Part shown: piece by piece, positions 9,313 to 17,886 of the stretch
Layout of the letters: every line of letters starts with the position of its first letter
How positions within the stretch are numbered: position 1 is the stretch's first letter
Assembly (NCBI RefSeq): GCF_001499965.1
Contig: NZ_LQIT01000034.1
Span: 1 to 64,000, forward strand
Length of the DNA: 64,000 nt
Source: Mycobacterium sp. GA-2829
GTDB lineage: Bacteria; Actinomycetota; Actinomycetes; Mycobacteriales; Mycobacteriaceae
Direction: 5' to 3'
Notes under the pieces: model-generated
What the model was told of the DNA's origin: nothing
Database searches by the model: none
Seen by the model: the letters and a program-made list of their open reading frames with translations, nothing else
Made by a program: the position numbers and the translations under genes

Positions 9313-9558
9313 TCAGTTGCGATCCGCTTCCAGTGCTGCGCGGACATCGAACAATGCGCGGCGAGAGGCCTCGTGCTTGGACGCGTACTCATGGGATAGC
9401 GCCACGCCGAGGTAGAAGCCCAGTTCGTCGAGGAGAGACGAAGTTGGAAGATTTGCAGTTGCTGGTGGGTCCGCAGGTCGCTCACGGGGCGGGGCCGGGC
9501 GCTCATCCGCGAGCAGGTCATCGAGGAACATGCCGCTGTGGCTGGGTGAGTGTTCCAT
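9313..9558 (-). CDS. Small hypothetical protein (81 aa) behind AAGGAGG
   Basis: The minus-strand ATG at 9556-9558 follows GCGAAGGAGGCCTGAGA, one of the best ribosome binding sites in the window. The product is acidic and helical: MEHSPSHSGMFLDDLLADER, then SLLDELGFYLGVALSHEYAS and RRALFDVRAALEADRN. A second frame continues past the stop (TDIDDLTVTYLVDGTPE), so a frameshift that shortened a ~100-aa protein is possible. It may share a transcript with the 36-aa ORF at 8980-9090. Confidence 0.45.
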   Translation of the reverse strand: MEHSPSHSGMFLDDLLADERPAPPRERPADPPATANLPTSSLLDELGFYLGVALSHEYASKHEASRRALFDVRAALEADRN

Positions 9559-9878
9559 TCTCAGGCCTCCTTCGCCTTGCCGACCGCGCTCACCCTACTG
9601 CATGAGCGGTGATATCGGACGGTTTTCGTTCAAGATTAGGTGACTCTATTGCGAGTGCGCCAAAACAACGTCGGTGCCGCGTCTCGGGCGACATCGACGT
9701 ACCTCGGCGTCCCCCATTCGTCTCGGAGACTCGCTTGACGAGTGCTGCGCGACTTCGACGTAACTGGCGCGGCGGCTGTGGCCGTATTCGGCGTCTCGCC
9801 GTCGGTGGGTCATGGCGGGTCATCGCCGATGAGGGTATGCCCGCCGGGGGCCTCGACACGTGTCATATCGTGACGGTC
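9559..9878. other. Intergenic upstream of fadE2
   Basis: 320 nt between a small minus-strand ORF and fadE2. The long frame open through it has no ribosome binding site and atypical composition, so I do not extend fadE2 into it. A perfect 10-nt palindrome GACACGTGTC occupies 9855-9864, 14 nt before the fadE2 start, and could be an operator. Nothing else is recognisable. Confidence 0.35.
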
Positions 9879-11105
9879 ATGGACTTCGCGATGTCGGCAA
9901 AGGCGCAGGACTACCACCAGCGGCTCACCGATTTCATGACCGAGTACGTCTTCCCCGCCGAGGCGGACTGCCACCGCTACCGCGAGGAGGCTGGACCGAA
10001 GGACCACACCGTCCCGCCGGTCGTCGAGGACCTCAAGAAGCTGGCCAAGGAACGCGGGCTGTGGAACCTGTTCCTGCCGTCGGTCTCCGGGCTGTCGAAC
10101 CTCGAGTACGCCGAACTCGCCGAGTTGTCCGGCTGGAGCATGGAGATCGCCCCCGAGGTGATCAACTGCGCCGCCCCCGACACCGGCAATATGGAGACCC
10201 TGCACCTGTTCGCGAACGAGGAGCAGCGCAAGCAGTGGCTCGACCCGCTGCTCAACGGTGAGATCCGCAGCGCGTTCGCGATGACCGAACCGGCCGTCGC
10301 CTCCTCCGACGCCCGCAACATCGAGACCACGATGCTGCGCGACGGCTCCGACTACGTGATCAACGGCCGCAAGTGGTGGATCACCGGCGCCGCCGATCCG
10401 CGCTGCAAGATCCTCATCGTCATGGGCCGCACCAATCCCGACGCCGCGAGCCATCAGCAGCAGTCGATGATCCTGGTCCCCGCCGACACCCCTGGGGTCG
10501 ACATCCAGCGCTCGCTGCCGGTGTTCGGCTGGCAGGACCAGCACGGTCACTGCGAGATCGTGTTCGACAACGTGCGGGTACCCGTCGAGAACCTGCTCCA
10601 CGAAGAGGGCTCCGGGTTCGCGATCGCCCAGGCCCGCCTCGGACCCGGCCGCATCCACCACTGCATGCGGGCGCTCGGTGCGGCCGAACGGGCGCTGGCG
10701 CTGATGGTCGACCGCGTGCAGAAGCGCGTCGCGTTCGGCAAGCCGCTCGCCGAGCAGGGTGTGGTGCGCGAGGCGATCGCCAAGTCGCGCAACGAGATCG
10801 ACCAGGCACGGCTGCTGTGCCACAAGGCGGCGTGGACCATCGACCAGCAGGGCAACAAGGCCGCGCACGTGCTGGTGTCCCAGATCAAGGCCGTCGCCCC
10901 GCAGGTGGCGTGCGACGTCATCGACCGCGCGATCCAGGTGCACGGCGGGGCGGGCGTGTCCGACGACTTCCCGCTGGCGCGGCTCTACGCGTGGCACCGC
11001 GCGATGCGGCTGTTCGACGGGCCCGACGAGGTGCACATGCGGACGATCGCGCGCGCGGAGTTGGGTCGGGAGAAGTCGGCGTTCGCGGCGGCGGTGACCC
11101 GCTAG
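9879..11105 (+). CDS. fadE2: Acyl-CoA dehydrogenase FadE2 (ACAD10/11-like)
   Basis: The 408-aa product from ATG 9879 (MDFAMSAKAQDYHQRLTDFM) is an FAD acyl-CoA dehydrogenase: an N-terminal helical domain, the middle beta domain with FAMTEPAVASSDARNIET and GRKWWITGAADPRC, and C-terminal helices with QVHGGAGVSDDFPLARLYAW and LFDGPDEVHMRTIAR. The DGPDEVH ending and overall length fit the ACAD10/11-like branch. It overlaps ptpB by one base (TAGTG). The same fadE2-ptpB order is known from M. tuberculosis (Rv0154c-Rv0153c), which supports the symbol. Confidence 0.88.
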   Translation: MDFAMSAKAQDYHQRLTDFMTEYVFPAEADCHRYREEAGPKDHTVPPVVEDLKKLAKERGLWNLFLPSVSGLSNLEYAELAELSGWSMEIAPEVINCAAPDTGNMETLHLFANEEQRKQWLDPLLNGEIRSAFAMTEPAVASSDARNIETTMLRDGSDYVINGRKWWITGAADPRCKILIVMGRTNPDAASHQQQSMILVPADTPGVDIQRSLPVFGWQDQHGHCEIVFDNVRVPVENLLHEEGSGFAIAQARLGPGRIHHCMRALGAAERALALMVDRVQKRVAFGKPLAEQGVVREAIAKSRNEIDQARLLCHKAAWTIDQQGNKAAHVLVSQIKAVAPQVACDVIDRAIQVHGGAGVSDDFPLARLYAWHRAMRLFDGPDEVHMRTIARAELGREKSAFAAAVTR

Positions 11106-11899
11106 TGCCGTCAACCGGCAGCGAGCTGTCCGGGGCGTGGAACTTCCGCGACGTCGCCGAACAGACCGGCATCGCCCCAGGGGTGTTCTACCGCGCCAGC
11201 GAGTTGTCCCGCCTCGACGACGACGGCCGGGCGGCGCTGACCGGTTACGGGGTCACCGACGTCGCCGATCTACGCTCGGACCGCGAGGTCGCGCGTCGCG
11301 GGGCGGGTCAGGTCCCGCACGGCGTCGACATCCACCGGTTGCCATTCCGGGAAGTCGGTGCTCATGCGCCGCACGAGCAGGGCTTTGAGCAGATTCTGGC
11401 GGAGAACACCGAGGGTGCGGAGGATATCGCCGCGGCGGCCGCGCGGTACATGACCGAGGAGTACCGAAAGTACCCCGTGATGGCCGGTGCGCAGGCTGCG
11501 GTGCGCCAGGCAATTGCATTGATCGCCGACCAGCGGACGGTACTCACCCACTGCTTCGCGGGAAAGGATCGGACCGGGTTCACGATCGCCGTTGTTCTCG
11601 AAGCTGCGGGAATCGACCGAGACGCGATCATGGCCGATTACCTCCGCAGCAACGATGCCGTCCCGCTTTTGCGCGAGCAGATCCTGGAGTCGATCCGCGC
11701 CCGCGCCGCCGCCCAGACCGACGAGATCGTGACATTCGCCGAAGCCAACTTCGCCGACGAGGTGCTCGGGGTGCGCGAGTCGTACCTCGACGCCGCTCGT
11801 GACGTCATCGATGACGAGTACGGCTCGATGAAGACCTACCTCGATGCCATCGGCGTGACATCCGATCAGATTCGACGGTTGCGCGCCCGACTCCGATGA
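11105..11899 (+). CDS. ptpB: Tyrosine/lipid phosphatase PtpB (MptpB-like)
   Basis: A GTG at 11105 overlaps the fadE2 stop. The 264-aa product carries the phosphatase P-loop HCFAGKDRTGF with Cys150 as nucleophile and Arg156. The Lys-Asp after the Gly (CxxGKDR) is diagnostic of the MptpB/phosphoinositide-type family. The N-terminal WNFRDVA and YRASEL motifs, YMTEEYRKYP and the C-terminal YGSMKTYLDAIGV also fit. M. tuberculosis PtpB is secreted and dephosphorylates phosphoTyr, phosphoSer/Thr and phosphoinositides; in a presumably environmental species its target is unknown. Co-transcribed with fadE2. Confidence 0.88.
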   Translation: MPSTGSELSGAWNFRDVAEQTGIAPGVFYRASELSRLDDDGRAALTGYGVTDVADLRSDREVARRGAGQVPHGVDIHRLPFREVGAHAPHEQGFEQILAENTEGAEDIAAAAARYMTEEYRKYPVMAGAQAAVRQAIALIADQRTVLTHCFAGKDRTGFTIAVVLEAAGIDRDAIMADYLRSNDAVPLLREQILESIRARAAAQTDEIVTFAEANFADEVLGVRESYLDAARDVIDDEYGSMKTYLDAIGVTSDQIRRLRARLR

Positions 11900-11915
11900 C
11901 TTGTGGGGGCGCCAG

Positions 11916-13049
11916 TCACCGGATGGTGTCAGCGAGCGCGCTGATCCGTGCCTGACATCCGTTGACGAGGTCGAGCACGATGTCCCGTGTGGGGCGCAAC
12001 TCGGTGAACGACCCCACCACCTGTCCTACGAAGAACGTCTCCAACTCCAGGGCCCCGGCGTGGCCGGCCGCCGCCGCCTCGTCGATGCGGTGGAATGCCT
12101 CGTTGACGAGCATGGGTTGAAGCGGCATTGGGAGCGCTGAGATCTCAGAAGCGCTGTCCCACTCCTTGTGATAGGCGCTGCGGAGCTGTCGGGCCGGCTT
12201 TCCCGTACGCAGCGCGGATCTGATGGTGTCGCTGCTGCGCGCCGACAGGAATTTCCGCTTGACCGGTAGCGGGGTGATGTCCTCGATGCTGTTCAGCCAC
12301 ACCGACCCACACCACACGCCGGAGGCGCCCAACGCCAGACCGGCCGCCATCTGCTCCCCCGATGCAATGCCGCCGGCCGCTAGTACCGGCCGACCTCCTG
12401 CAGCGGAGACCACCTCGGGAGTCAACACCGTGGTGGCAATGGTGCCGGTGTGTCCACCGGCTTCGGTGCCCTGAGCGATCAGCAGATCGACGCCCGCGTC
12501 GATCTGGCGGTGCACATGCCTCCCCTGTCCGACGAGAGCCGCTACGACGACATTCGCTCTACGCGCACGATCGACGAGCGATTCAGGTGGGGTCCCGAGC
12601 GCGTTGGCGATGAGAGCGATCGGATGGGCGAAGACGACGTCGAGCAGAGCTTCGGTGCCCGTGGGATTGAGGGCGGCGGCGATGTCATCGTTGATCGGGG
12701 CCGAAACACCCGGGGGGACTTGTGGAATCTCGAACTTTTCGAGGAGACCCTCGATGAACCTGCGATGGCCATCCGGAATCTGCTGCCGCAGGCTTTCGAC
12801 GAGATCGTGCGGATCACCAACCGCTACCTTCTCCGGCACGAGAAGGTCCACGCCGTAGGGTCGCCCGTCTAGCTGGCCCTCAATCCACGTCAACTGCGCA
12901 TCCAGCTCGTCGGGTGTATAGGCGGTCGCCGCAAGAACACCCAAACCACCGGTCCTGCTGACCTCGGCCACCACGGCGGGTGATCTATTGAATCCGACCA
13001 GCGGATGTTCGACACCCATGAGATCGGTGAATGGCGTTCGAATACTCAT
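11916..13049 (-). CDS. Nitronate monooxygenase (2-nitropropane dioxygenase-like)
   Basis: The start is placed at ATG 13049 (MSIRTPFTDLMGVEHPLVGF), 7 nt after GAAGGGA. The 377-aa FMN TIM-barrel protein shows GGLGVLAA near the N-terminus, the signature AQGTEAGGHTG with the conserved His, and the phosphate-binding segment VLAAGGIASGEQMAAGLALG. Such enzymes oxidise nitronates; related mycobacterial paralogues act as enoyl-ACP or 2-oxo reductases of unknown substrate. It is convergent with ptpB (16 nt apart). Confidence 0.85.
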   Translation of the reverse strand: MSIRTPFTDLMGVEHPLVGFNRSPAVVAEVSRTGGLGVLAATAYTPDELDAQLTWIEGQLDGRPYGVDLLVPEKVAVGDPHDLVESLRQQIPDGHRRFIEGLLEKFEIPQVPPGVSAPINDDIAAALNPTGTEALLDVVFAHPIALIANALGTPPESLVDRARRANVVVAALVGQGRHVHRQIDAGVDLLIAQGTEAGGHTGTIATTVLTPEVVSAAGGRPVLAAGGIASGEQMAAGLALGASGVWCGSVWLNSIEDITPLPVKRKFLSARSSDTIRSALRTGKPARQLRSAYHKEWDSASEISALPMPLQPMLVNEAFHRIDEAAAAGHAGALELETFFVGQVVGSFTELRPTRDIVLDLVNGCQARISALADTIR

Positions 13050-13355
13050 GCGAGTCCCTTCCACGTCGCCTTCAAGCTAACGTATACCAAGACGAAGTTC
13101 GTCCGAAAGTGTGGGTTTCGTCGCTACCCGGCATATCGGAAGTCCTCTTTTTTTCGGACTGTTATCGTTCGGTAACCCCATCAACCCCGCTGGTGACCGC
13201 GGTGAAGATTCTGCCTGCAACGCAATCACCTCTCGCAGCTGACCCCCGGGTTGCCGCGATCGGCGCGAGATGGATCGCCTCGGAAGAGCTCACCGTCGAG
13301 CCGCGGCATCCGCGCCGCATGCATCATGTAGCCGCGTCAGAAAGGTCTAACATCA
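13050..13355. other. Divergent intergenic region
   Basis: 306 nt between the nitronate monooxygenase and the DedA gene, which are divergent, so both promoters should lie here. A T-rich run (TCTTTTTTTC, near 13145) sits inside a weak AGTCC/GGACT inverted repeat. No gene is supported. Confidence 0.3.
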
Positions 13356-14036
13356 TTGAGCACCTTGACCACTCTCGCCGTCGGCAACTTCATGGACCCG
13401 ACGTATTGGCTCGGAGAAAACGGCCTTTTCGCGTCGGCGGTACAGCCCGGCATCCTGATCATCGTCTTTGTGGAGACTGGGCTGTTGTTTCCGTTTCTTC
13501 CCGGAGACACGCTGCTGTTCACCGGCGGCTTCATGGCCTCTGCAGACAACTCCTCCTTGAGCATCGCGACGCTGGCGCCGACCGTGGCGGTTGTAGCCGT
13601 TCTCGGTGACCAGTGCGCGTACTTCATCGGTCGACGAATCGGTCCAGCGTTGTTCGATAAGGAGGACTCCCGCTTCTTCAAGCGGCGGTATGTCACTCAA
13701 TCGCATGCGTTCTTCGAGAAGCACGGCCCCAAGACCATCATCCTGGCGCGGTTCGTACCGGTCGTGCGGTCGTTCGCGCCAGCGCTCGCCGGCGTCTCTG
13801 CCATGCGCTATCCATCCTTCCTCGGCTTCGACATCCTTGGCGGAGTCTTGTGGGGCGGCGGCCTGACGTTAGCGGGTTACTTTCTGGGAAGCAGAGTTCC
13901 GTTCGTTCACGACCACGTCGAACTCGTCGTCCTGTTCATTGCGCTGATCTCGCTGCTGCCCGGGGTTCTTTCCGGAGCGCGGACGATGGCGAGGCGATGG
14001 CGCGATCCGGACAGGAGCGAGCCGAAGTGCCCGTGA
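13356..14036 (+). CDS. DedA-family (VTT domain) membrane protein
   Basis: TTG start at 13356 with AGAAAGG upstream; 226 aa. Hydrophobic segments lie at about residues 25-60, 70-95, 145-180 and 190-212. Family hallmarks are visible: FVETGLLFPFLPGDTLLFTG, GRRIGPALFD, and the amphipathic ARFVPVVRSFAPALAGVS loop containing the essential Arg residues. DedA proteins are proton-coupled envelope proteins, probably phospholipid or undecaprenyl-phosphate flippases. A short GCCCG/CGGGC hairpin follows the stop (14038-14054). Confidence 0.88.
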   Translation: MSTLTTLAVGNFMDPTYWLGENGLFASAVQPGILIIVFVETGLLFPFLPGDTLLFTGGFMASADNSSLSIATLAPTVAVVAVLGDQCAYFIGRRIGPALFDKEDSRFFKRRYVTQSHAFFEKHGPKTIILARFVPVVRSFAPALAGVSAMRYPSFLGFDILGGVLWGGGLTLAGYFLGSRVPFVHDHVELVVLFIALISLLPGVLSGARTMARRWRDPDRSEPKCP

Positions 14037-14072
14037 GGCCCGTCGTCAGCGGGCGAATCGTGTGAGTGTTTC

Positions 14073-16700
14073 TTACTGATCGAGAACCGTCACCACTCCT
14101 GTGCATCCGTTGACTTCAACGAACTGTCCGTCGCGGAGTCTCTCGCACGCATCCTCGGTGCCCACGACCGCCGGAACGCCGAACTCTCTAGCAACGATCG
14201 ACGCATGCGACATCAGCCCACCGATGTCGGTGACCACAGCCGCCGCTGCGGCGAAGAAGGGCGTCCAACCGGTGTCGGTCGACCTCGCGACAAGCACTTC
14301 ACCCGGCGCTAAGTCGTCGTCGGGAGTGCGCAGGATGCGAACCGGCCCACGGGCGACGCCGCGACTGGCGGGCACACCTCTGACGGTGCCGCCGGGTGTG
14401 GTGCCGGCGATGGCGTCGGGGATCATCATCGGGTGCGTGAACCGCAGCGGATAGTCGAGTTTCGCGAGCCGCTCGCGCTCGCCTCGCCGACGGTAGACTA
14501 CCCAGGACATACCCGAAGCTGGACCGAAGAGCTCTTCGTGTCTCAGGTAGAAGACGTCGTCGACCGCGTACAGGCGGCCCTGGGCAACCAATCGGTTCCC
14601 CCACTCGCGCAGCGCAAGGCGTAATTGGTGCGTAAGCCGCATGACTGCATCCCGGCACCTTTCCCGTTGCGAGGTGGTGGACCGGCTGAGCTTCGACAGT
14701 CCCGTCCGTACCGGCCCGTGACTCGTCACGACGACAGCGCCGGCCCGAGCGTCCCGCGCACCAGCGATCGCCCGCAGCAGCAGCCACGGCGCATCGGCGT
14801 ACACGGGGTTCGCCAGTTCGGTTTCACCGGGCCCACGATGGCCCGCCTCGTCGAGCAACTCCGCGACCTGCCGAGCGAAATCCGGATCACGGCGCCGCAG
14901 TTCAGGCCAGCTCGCTTCATCGATGCACCCGTCGAGTACTGCGGCCGCGTTCGGCCGTCCGGTGATCGAAGTCGCCAACCTTAAGACCCCTTGCAGTAGA
15001 CGTGAGCTGGCAAGAGCCCTGGAATGTGCGTTGGCTTGGGTAACCGCCTCAGTGCCATAACGTCTTTCGAGCAATGCGCTTGGAGCGCTGACCAGGAACG
15101 TGCACAACAGACCAACTTTCCAGCCCTCGATGCAATCGTCCCACAGCGAGTCGATGCGCGCGCACAGGCGTTCATCGCTCATCTCGGTGAGTGATGTTCT
15201 GTGCGCGCACACCTCGTCTGCCCGCTTCTCGAGCTCGGACACGGCCGACGGGATGCCCGACAGCCGAGGGCCGGAAGTCACCGCGAACCTCAGATACTCG
15301 AGTACGTCCTTCGCTGTCGTGCGGGGCCTCGTGTATCCCTCGGGGTAAGCCTTGCCGTTGATCTGATGGTCGTAGTCCTCTGGCGTCTGCCCCGGGATGC
15401 CGGCGGCCATTTCGCGCAGCACGCTGACGTTCTGGTAGAAGCGGTGACCGAAGATGGCGAGTTGGCGTCGCCGGACGTTGTCACGGATCCGCTCGTTCAA
15501 CGGGAGCAACTTGGCCACCTGATCGGCGCCGGTGAACAAAGCGTCGCCGATCAACTCGAGCGACAACGGTGTCATGGGGCCTGGAAACGCTTCGGCGAGA
15601 TTGGCGCACGTCCATTCGGGATACGCGGGATCGGCGCGGGCCGTGTCGAATTCGCCACGCGCGTCACCGGTGACCACCTCGATCCAGCGACCGTCGGAGC
15701 CCGCCTGCGCGGCGGGATGGGGCCGGGCCCTGTCCAGCTTCAACGGGCGACGGATCTCCCTCATTCCCAGCACGAAGTGGCTGGTGGCACTGCGGCCTTG
15801 ATCGGCCATCGCCTCTGCCGACGAGTAGCCCACTTTGAACTTGAAGTCTTCCTTCAACCGGGTGGTGTCGGCGATCGGCCAGTGCAGGAACATGTCGAAC
15901 AGTTCGGGCGCCGAGCGGGCCACCGGGGCGACCCGGGCCAGGGTTCGCACGGCGGGAACCAGAAGTCTCGGCGGTGTCGGCAGACCCGGCCGACCGGCCA
16001 GGCGCGCAACCTCCTCCCACGTGAGAATGTCATCCGCCGCAAGGTTGACCGCACCGACTGAGGTCACGTCGCAGGCATGTGCGAAGAAACGGCCCACGTC
16101 ATCCTGGTGGACCATCTGAATCTTGGCCGCCCCGCCCAGCGTGGGAATCGCCGGCTGTCGGTACACGTTTGCCGGCGCATTGCGCGCATCGCGTCCCACG
16201 ACAACGGTAGGTCGGACACGTACTGCCTCAATTCCGCCATCGACGATGATCTGCTCGGCCACGGCCTTATGCCATTCGTAGACCAAGCCGTAGGCTGGCT
16301 TGAGCTCTTCGTGCTCCAGCCAAGGTTGGGGGTGGTCCGGGTGCGCGCCGTAGGCCGTGACCGATGACGCGAACACCATACGGCTGCAGCCGGTGTCGGC
16401 CATGGCGCGCAGGACGTTTCGGGTACCGCCGATGTTGATCGGCTCCGCGGCCGCATGCGTGACCGAACCGCTCAGCGCCCACGCGAGGTGCACAACCGTG
16501 TCGCAGCCCGCCATGCCACGGTGTACGGATTCGGCATCGGCGATGTCGCCCCGCACGAACCGGGCACCCCTGGGGAGGGCATCCGGCTCGTGGCGGGCGA
16601 ACACGGCGACGTCGTGGCCGGCGCGGGTGAGCCACTTCGTGGTGGCGATTCCGAGGGCACCGGTTCCGCCGGTGACCAGGACGCGACCGTTCGTTGACAT
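14073..16700 (-). CDS. Fusion of extended SDR with RPH/PEP-utilising phosphohistidine domain, copy 1
   Basis: Start at ATG 16700 (MSTNGRVLVTGGTGALGIA); the longer open frame upstream is antisense to the next gene. Residues 1 to ~330 are an extended SDR (GGTGALG NAD loop, VFASSVTAYG, YEWHK catalytic Tyr/Lys). Residues ~340-760 resemble the substrate-binding middle of rifampin phosphotransferase/PEP-synthase-like proteins (ALREWGNRLVAQGRLYAVDD). The C-terminal swivel domain keeps the phospho-carrier motif GGLMSHASIVAREFGVPAVV with His832. No ATP-grasp domain is present. The length, 875 aa, equals that of a second copy at 38646-41273. Four nt separate it from the CrtC/AttH-like gene upstream. 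The substrate is unknown; phosphorylation of an alcohol is possible. Confidence 0.8.
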   Translation of the reverse strand: MSTNGRVLVTGGTGALGIATTKWLTRAGHDVAVFARHEPDALPRGARFVRGDIADAESVHRGMAGCDTVVHLAWALSGSVTHAAAEPINIGGTRNVLRAMADTGCSRMVFASSVTAYGAHPDHPQPWLEHEELKPAYGLVYEWHKAVAEQIIVDGGIEAVRVRPTVVVGRDARNAPANVYRQPAIPTLGGAAKIQMVHQDDVGRFFAHACDVTSVGAVNLAADDILTWEEVARLAGRPGLPTPPRLLVPAVRTLARVAPVARSAPELFDMFLHWPIADTTRLKEDFKFKVGYSSAEAMADQGRSATSHFVLGMREIRRPLKLDRARPHPAAQAGSDGRWIEVVTGDARGEFDTARADPAYPEWTCANLAEAFPGPMTPLSLELIGDALFTGADQVAKLLPLNERIRDNVRRRQLAIFGHRFYQNVSVLREMAAGIPGQTPEDYDHQINGKAYPEGYTRPRTTAKDVLEYLRFAVTSGPRLSGIPSAVSELEKRADEVCAHRTSLTEMSDERLCARIDSLWDDCIEGWKVGLLCTFLVSAPSALLERRYGTEAVTQANAHSRALASSRLLQGVLRLATSITGRPNAAAVLDGCIDEASWPELRRRDPDFARQVAELLDEAGHRGPGETELANPVYADAPWLLLRAIAGARDARAGAVVVTSHGPVRTGLSKLSRSTTSQRERCRDAVMRLTHQLRLALREWGNRLVAQGRLYAVDDVFYLRHEELFGPASGMSWVVYRRRGERERLAKLDYPLRFTHPMMIPDAIAGTTPGGTVRGVPASRGVARGPVRILRTPDDDLAPGEVLVARSTDTGWTPFFAAAAAVVTDIGGLMSHASIVAREFGVPAVVGTEDACERLRDGQFVEVNGCTGVVTVLDQ

Positions 16701-16704
16701 GTGG

Positions 16705-17712
16705 TCAGCCGTTGGTGGCGTCGTCGAAGGAGGGCACCTTGCTCTCGCGGATCCGGTCACCGAAGGTTTCCAGCCAGCTGAAGCCCAGCCGCACCGTGCG
16801 ATTGTCGCCGACTCGGCGGGTATGACCGGCTTGCGCACGATACCCACCCCACCGGGCCGCGGTGAATTCCGACAGCTTGCCGCCTTCTTCCAGATCGAAG
16901 GTCCACTCCTGGCCTGTCGAGGCCTTCCAATGCGCGCGCTGTGCCCAATCATCGTCGCCAAGGTCGATCCCGCCGGTGACGCCACTGTCCATGACGACCG
17001 CGCCGTTCTGGTCGCCCACACCCGCGAAATTGAAGCCGTTTCGACCCAGGCACAGATGCCCCCACTCGATCGTTCCGTCCTCGTACTCGTTGGCGAAGGC
17101 TTCCCACCCGAGCTGAAGATCTTTGAACACCCGGAATTCTTTCCAGTCGTACCCCGCGGGCCAGTAAGAATGGTCATAGAAGACGAAGCCCTCGACGTCG
17201 TCACCCAGGACCTTGCCGCCGACCTTGTACAACTCGCTGATGTAGAGGATCGGCTCCTTCTCGTCGGGCGCGAAGATCTGCACGCCGGGACCGACAAGTT
17301 TGCCGTCGAGGCTAAGGAGATCACCTTCCCGCCATTCGAACTCGCCAGGTGTCGCCTCGAAGCGGAAGGCTCCACCCGAGTCGCCCACCTTCTCCATCAT
17401 CGCTCCGTGCAGCAGCACCCGATCGTCGGAGTACTCGCGTTTCACCTCTCCGCGCACGGTTTTTGCGGACACCGGTTCGATCGACACCGAGCCGCCGCGG
17501 GCATTCATCAGCCACAGCCCGGCCGTCATGGGCCCGATGAACTTACGTTCGAAGACGTGCAGAGTGCCGTCCGCTTCGCGCCACCCGCCGTAGAAGTACA
17601 CCACCTGTTCGGTGAGGCCGAAGGGAGTGTTGAACGGGTGATGCACGCTCACGTCCGGCGCGTAGGGCGCGGTCAGCGCGCGGTGCTGAAACGACCCGAT
17701 GTCTGATGCCAT
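16705..17712 (-). CDS. CrtC/AttH-like lipocalin-fold protein, copy A
   Basis: ATG 17712 behind GCGAAGGAACAGAT; 335 aa, no signal peptide. Conserved blocks shared with two paralogues in this window: GLTEQVVYFYGGW, FIGPMTAGLWLMN, VEGFVFYDHSYW and DGTIEWGHL. The G-x-G-x-DH-W block after a repeated-strand region resembles the AttH/CrtC (hydroxyneurosporene synthase) family, whose members hydrate isoprenoid double bonds. The family assignment is by motif only, so function is inferred. It forms an operon with the SDR/PEP-utiliser fusion and is divergent from a TetR gene. Confidence 0.65.
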   Translation of the reverse strand: MASDIGSFQHRALTAPYAPDVSVHHPFNTPFGLTEQVVYFYGGWREADGTLHVFERKFIGPMTAGLWLMNARGGSVSIEPVSAKTVRGEVKREYSDDRVLLHGAMMEKVGDSGGAFRFEATPGEFEWREGDLLSLDGKLVGPGVQIFAPDEKEPILYISELYKVGGKVLGDDVEGFVFYDHSYWPAGYDWKEFRVFKDLQLGWEAFANEYEDGTIEWGHLCLGRNGFNFAGVGDQNGAVVMDSGVTGGIDLGDDDWAQRAHWKASTGQEWTFDLEEGGKLSEFTAARWGGYRAQAGHTRRVGDNRTVRLGFSWLETFGDRIRESKVPSFDDATNG

Positions 17713-17810
17713 ATCTGTTCCTTCGCTGTAGGGGGTTCCGGTCGGCGGGATCCGATACTGCTGAGCACCGTCAGCGACGTGCCGAAGTGACCTAGACCAC
17801 CGCGAGCTTA

Positions 17811-17833
17811 TTACCGACACATTGTGTTGGCAA
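17811..17833. promoter_or_regulatory. Probable TetR operator between copy-A operon and TetR gene
   Basis: TTACCGACAC-ATT-GTGTTGGCAA: the two 10-nt arms are complementary at 8 of 10 positions. The site lies in the 174-nt region between the divergent CrtC/AttH-like gene (start 17712) and the TetR gene (start 17887), where an autoregulatory operator is expected. It differs from the TAACCwGGTTA palindrome found elsewhere. Confidence 0.6.
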
Positions 17834-17886
17834 TAGTGTTCCGGGGTAATGTTGGGCCGTACTCCAGAACTCCTGAAGGGATTCCA

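Noticed and set aside
9810..11114. 434-codon open frame antisense to fadE2
   Set aside because: It mirrors the real gene in a GC-rich genome; composition (Arg/His/Val/Gly-rich), no ribosome binding site and no domain. Several other long antisense frames (for example 4507-6228, 6874-8379, 43026-44957, 39420-40403) were dropped for the same reason.
16701..17375. Possible N-terminal extension of the SDR/PEP-utiliser fusion copy 1 to a start at 17375
   Set aside because: The extra ~225 codons lie opposite the CrtC/AttH-like gene and have shadow-frame composition; copy 2 begins exactly at the SDR Rossmann motif and has the same 875-aa length.
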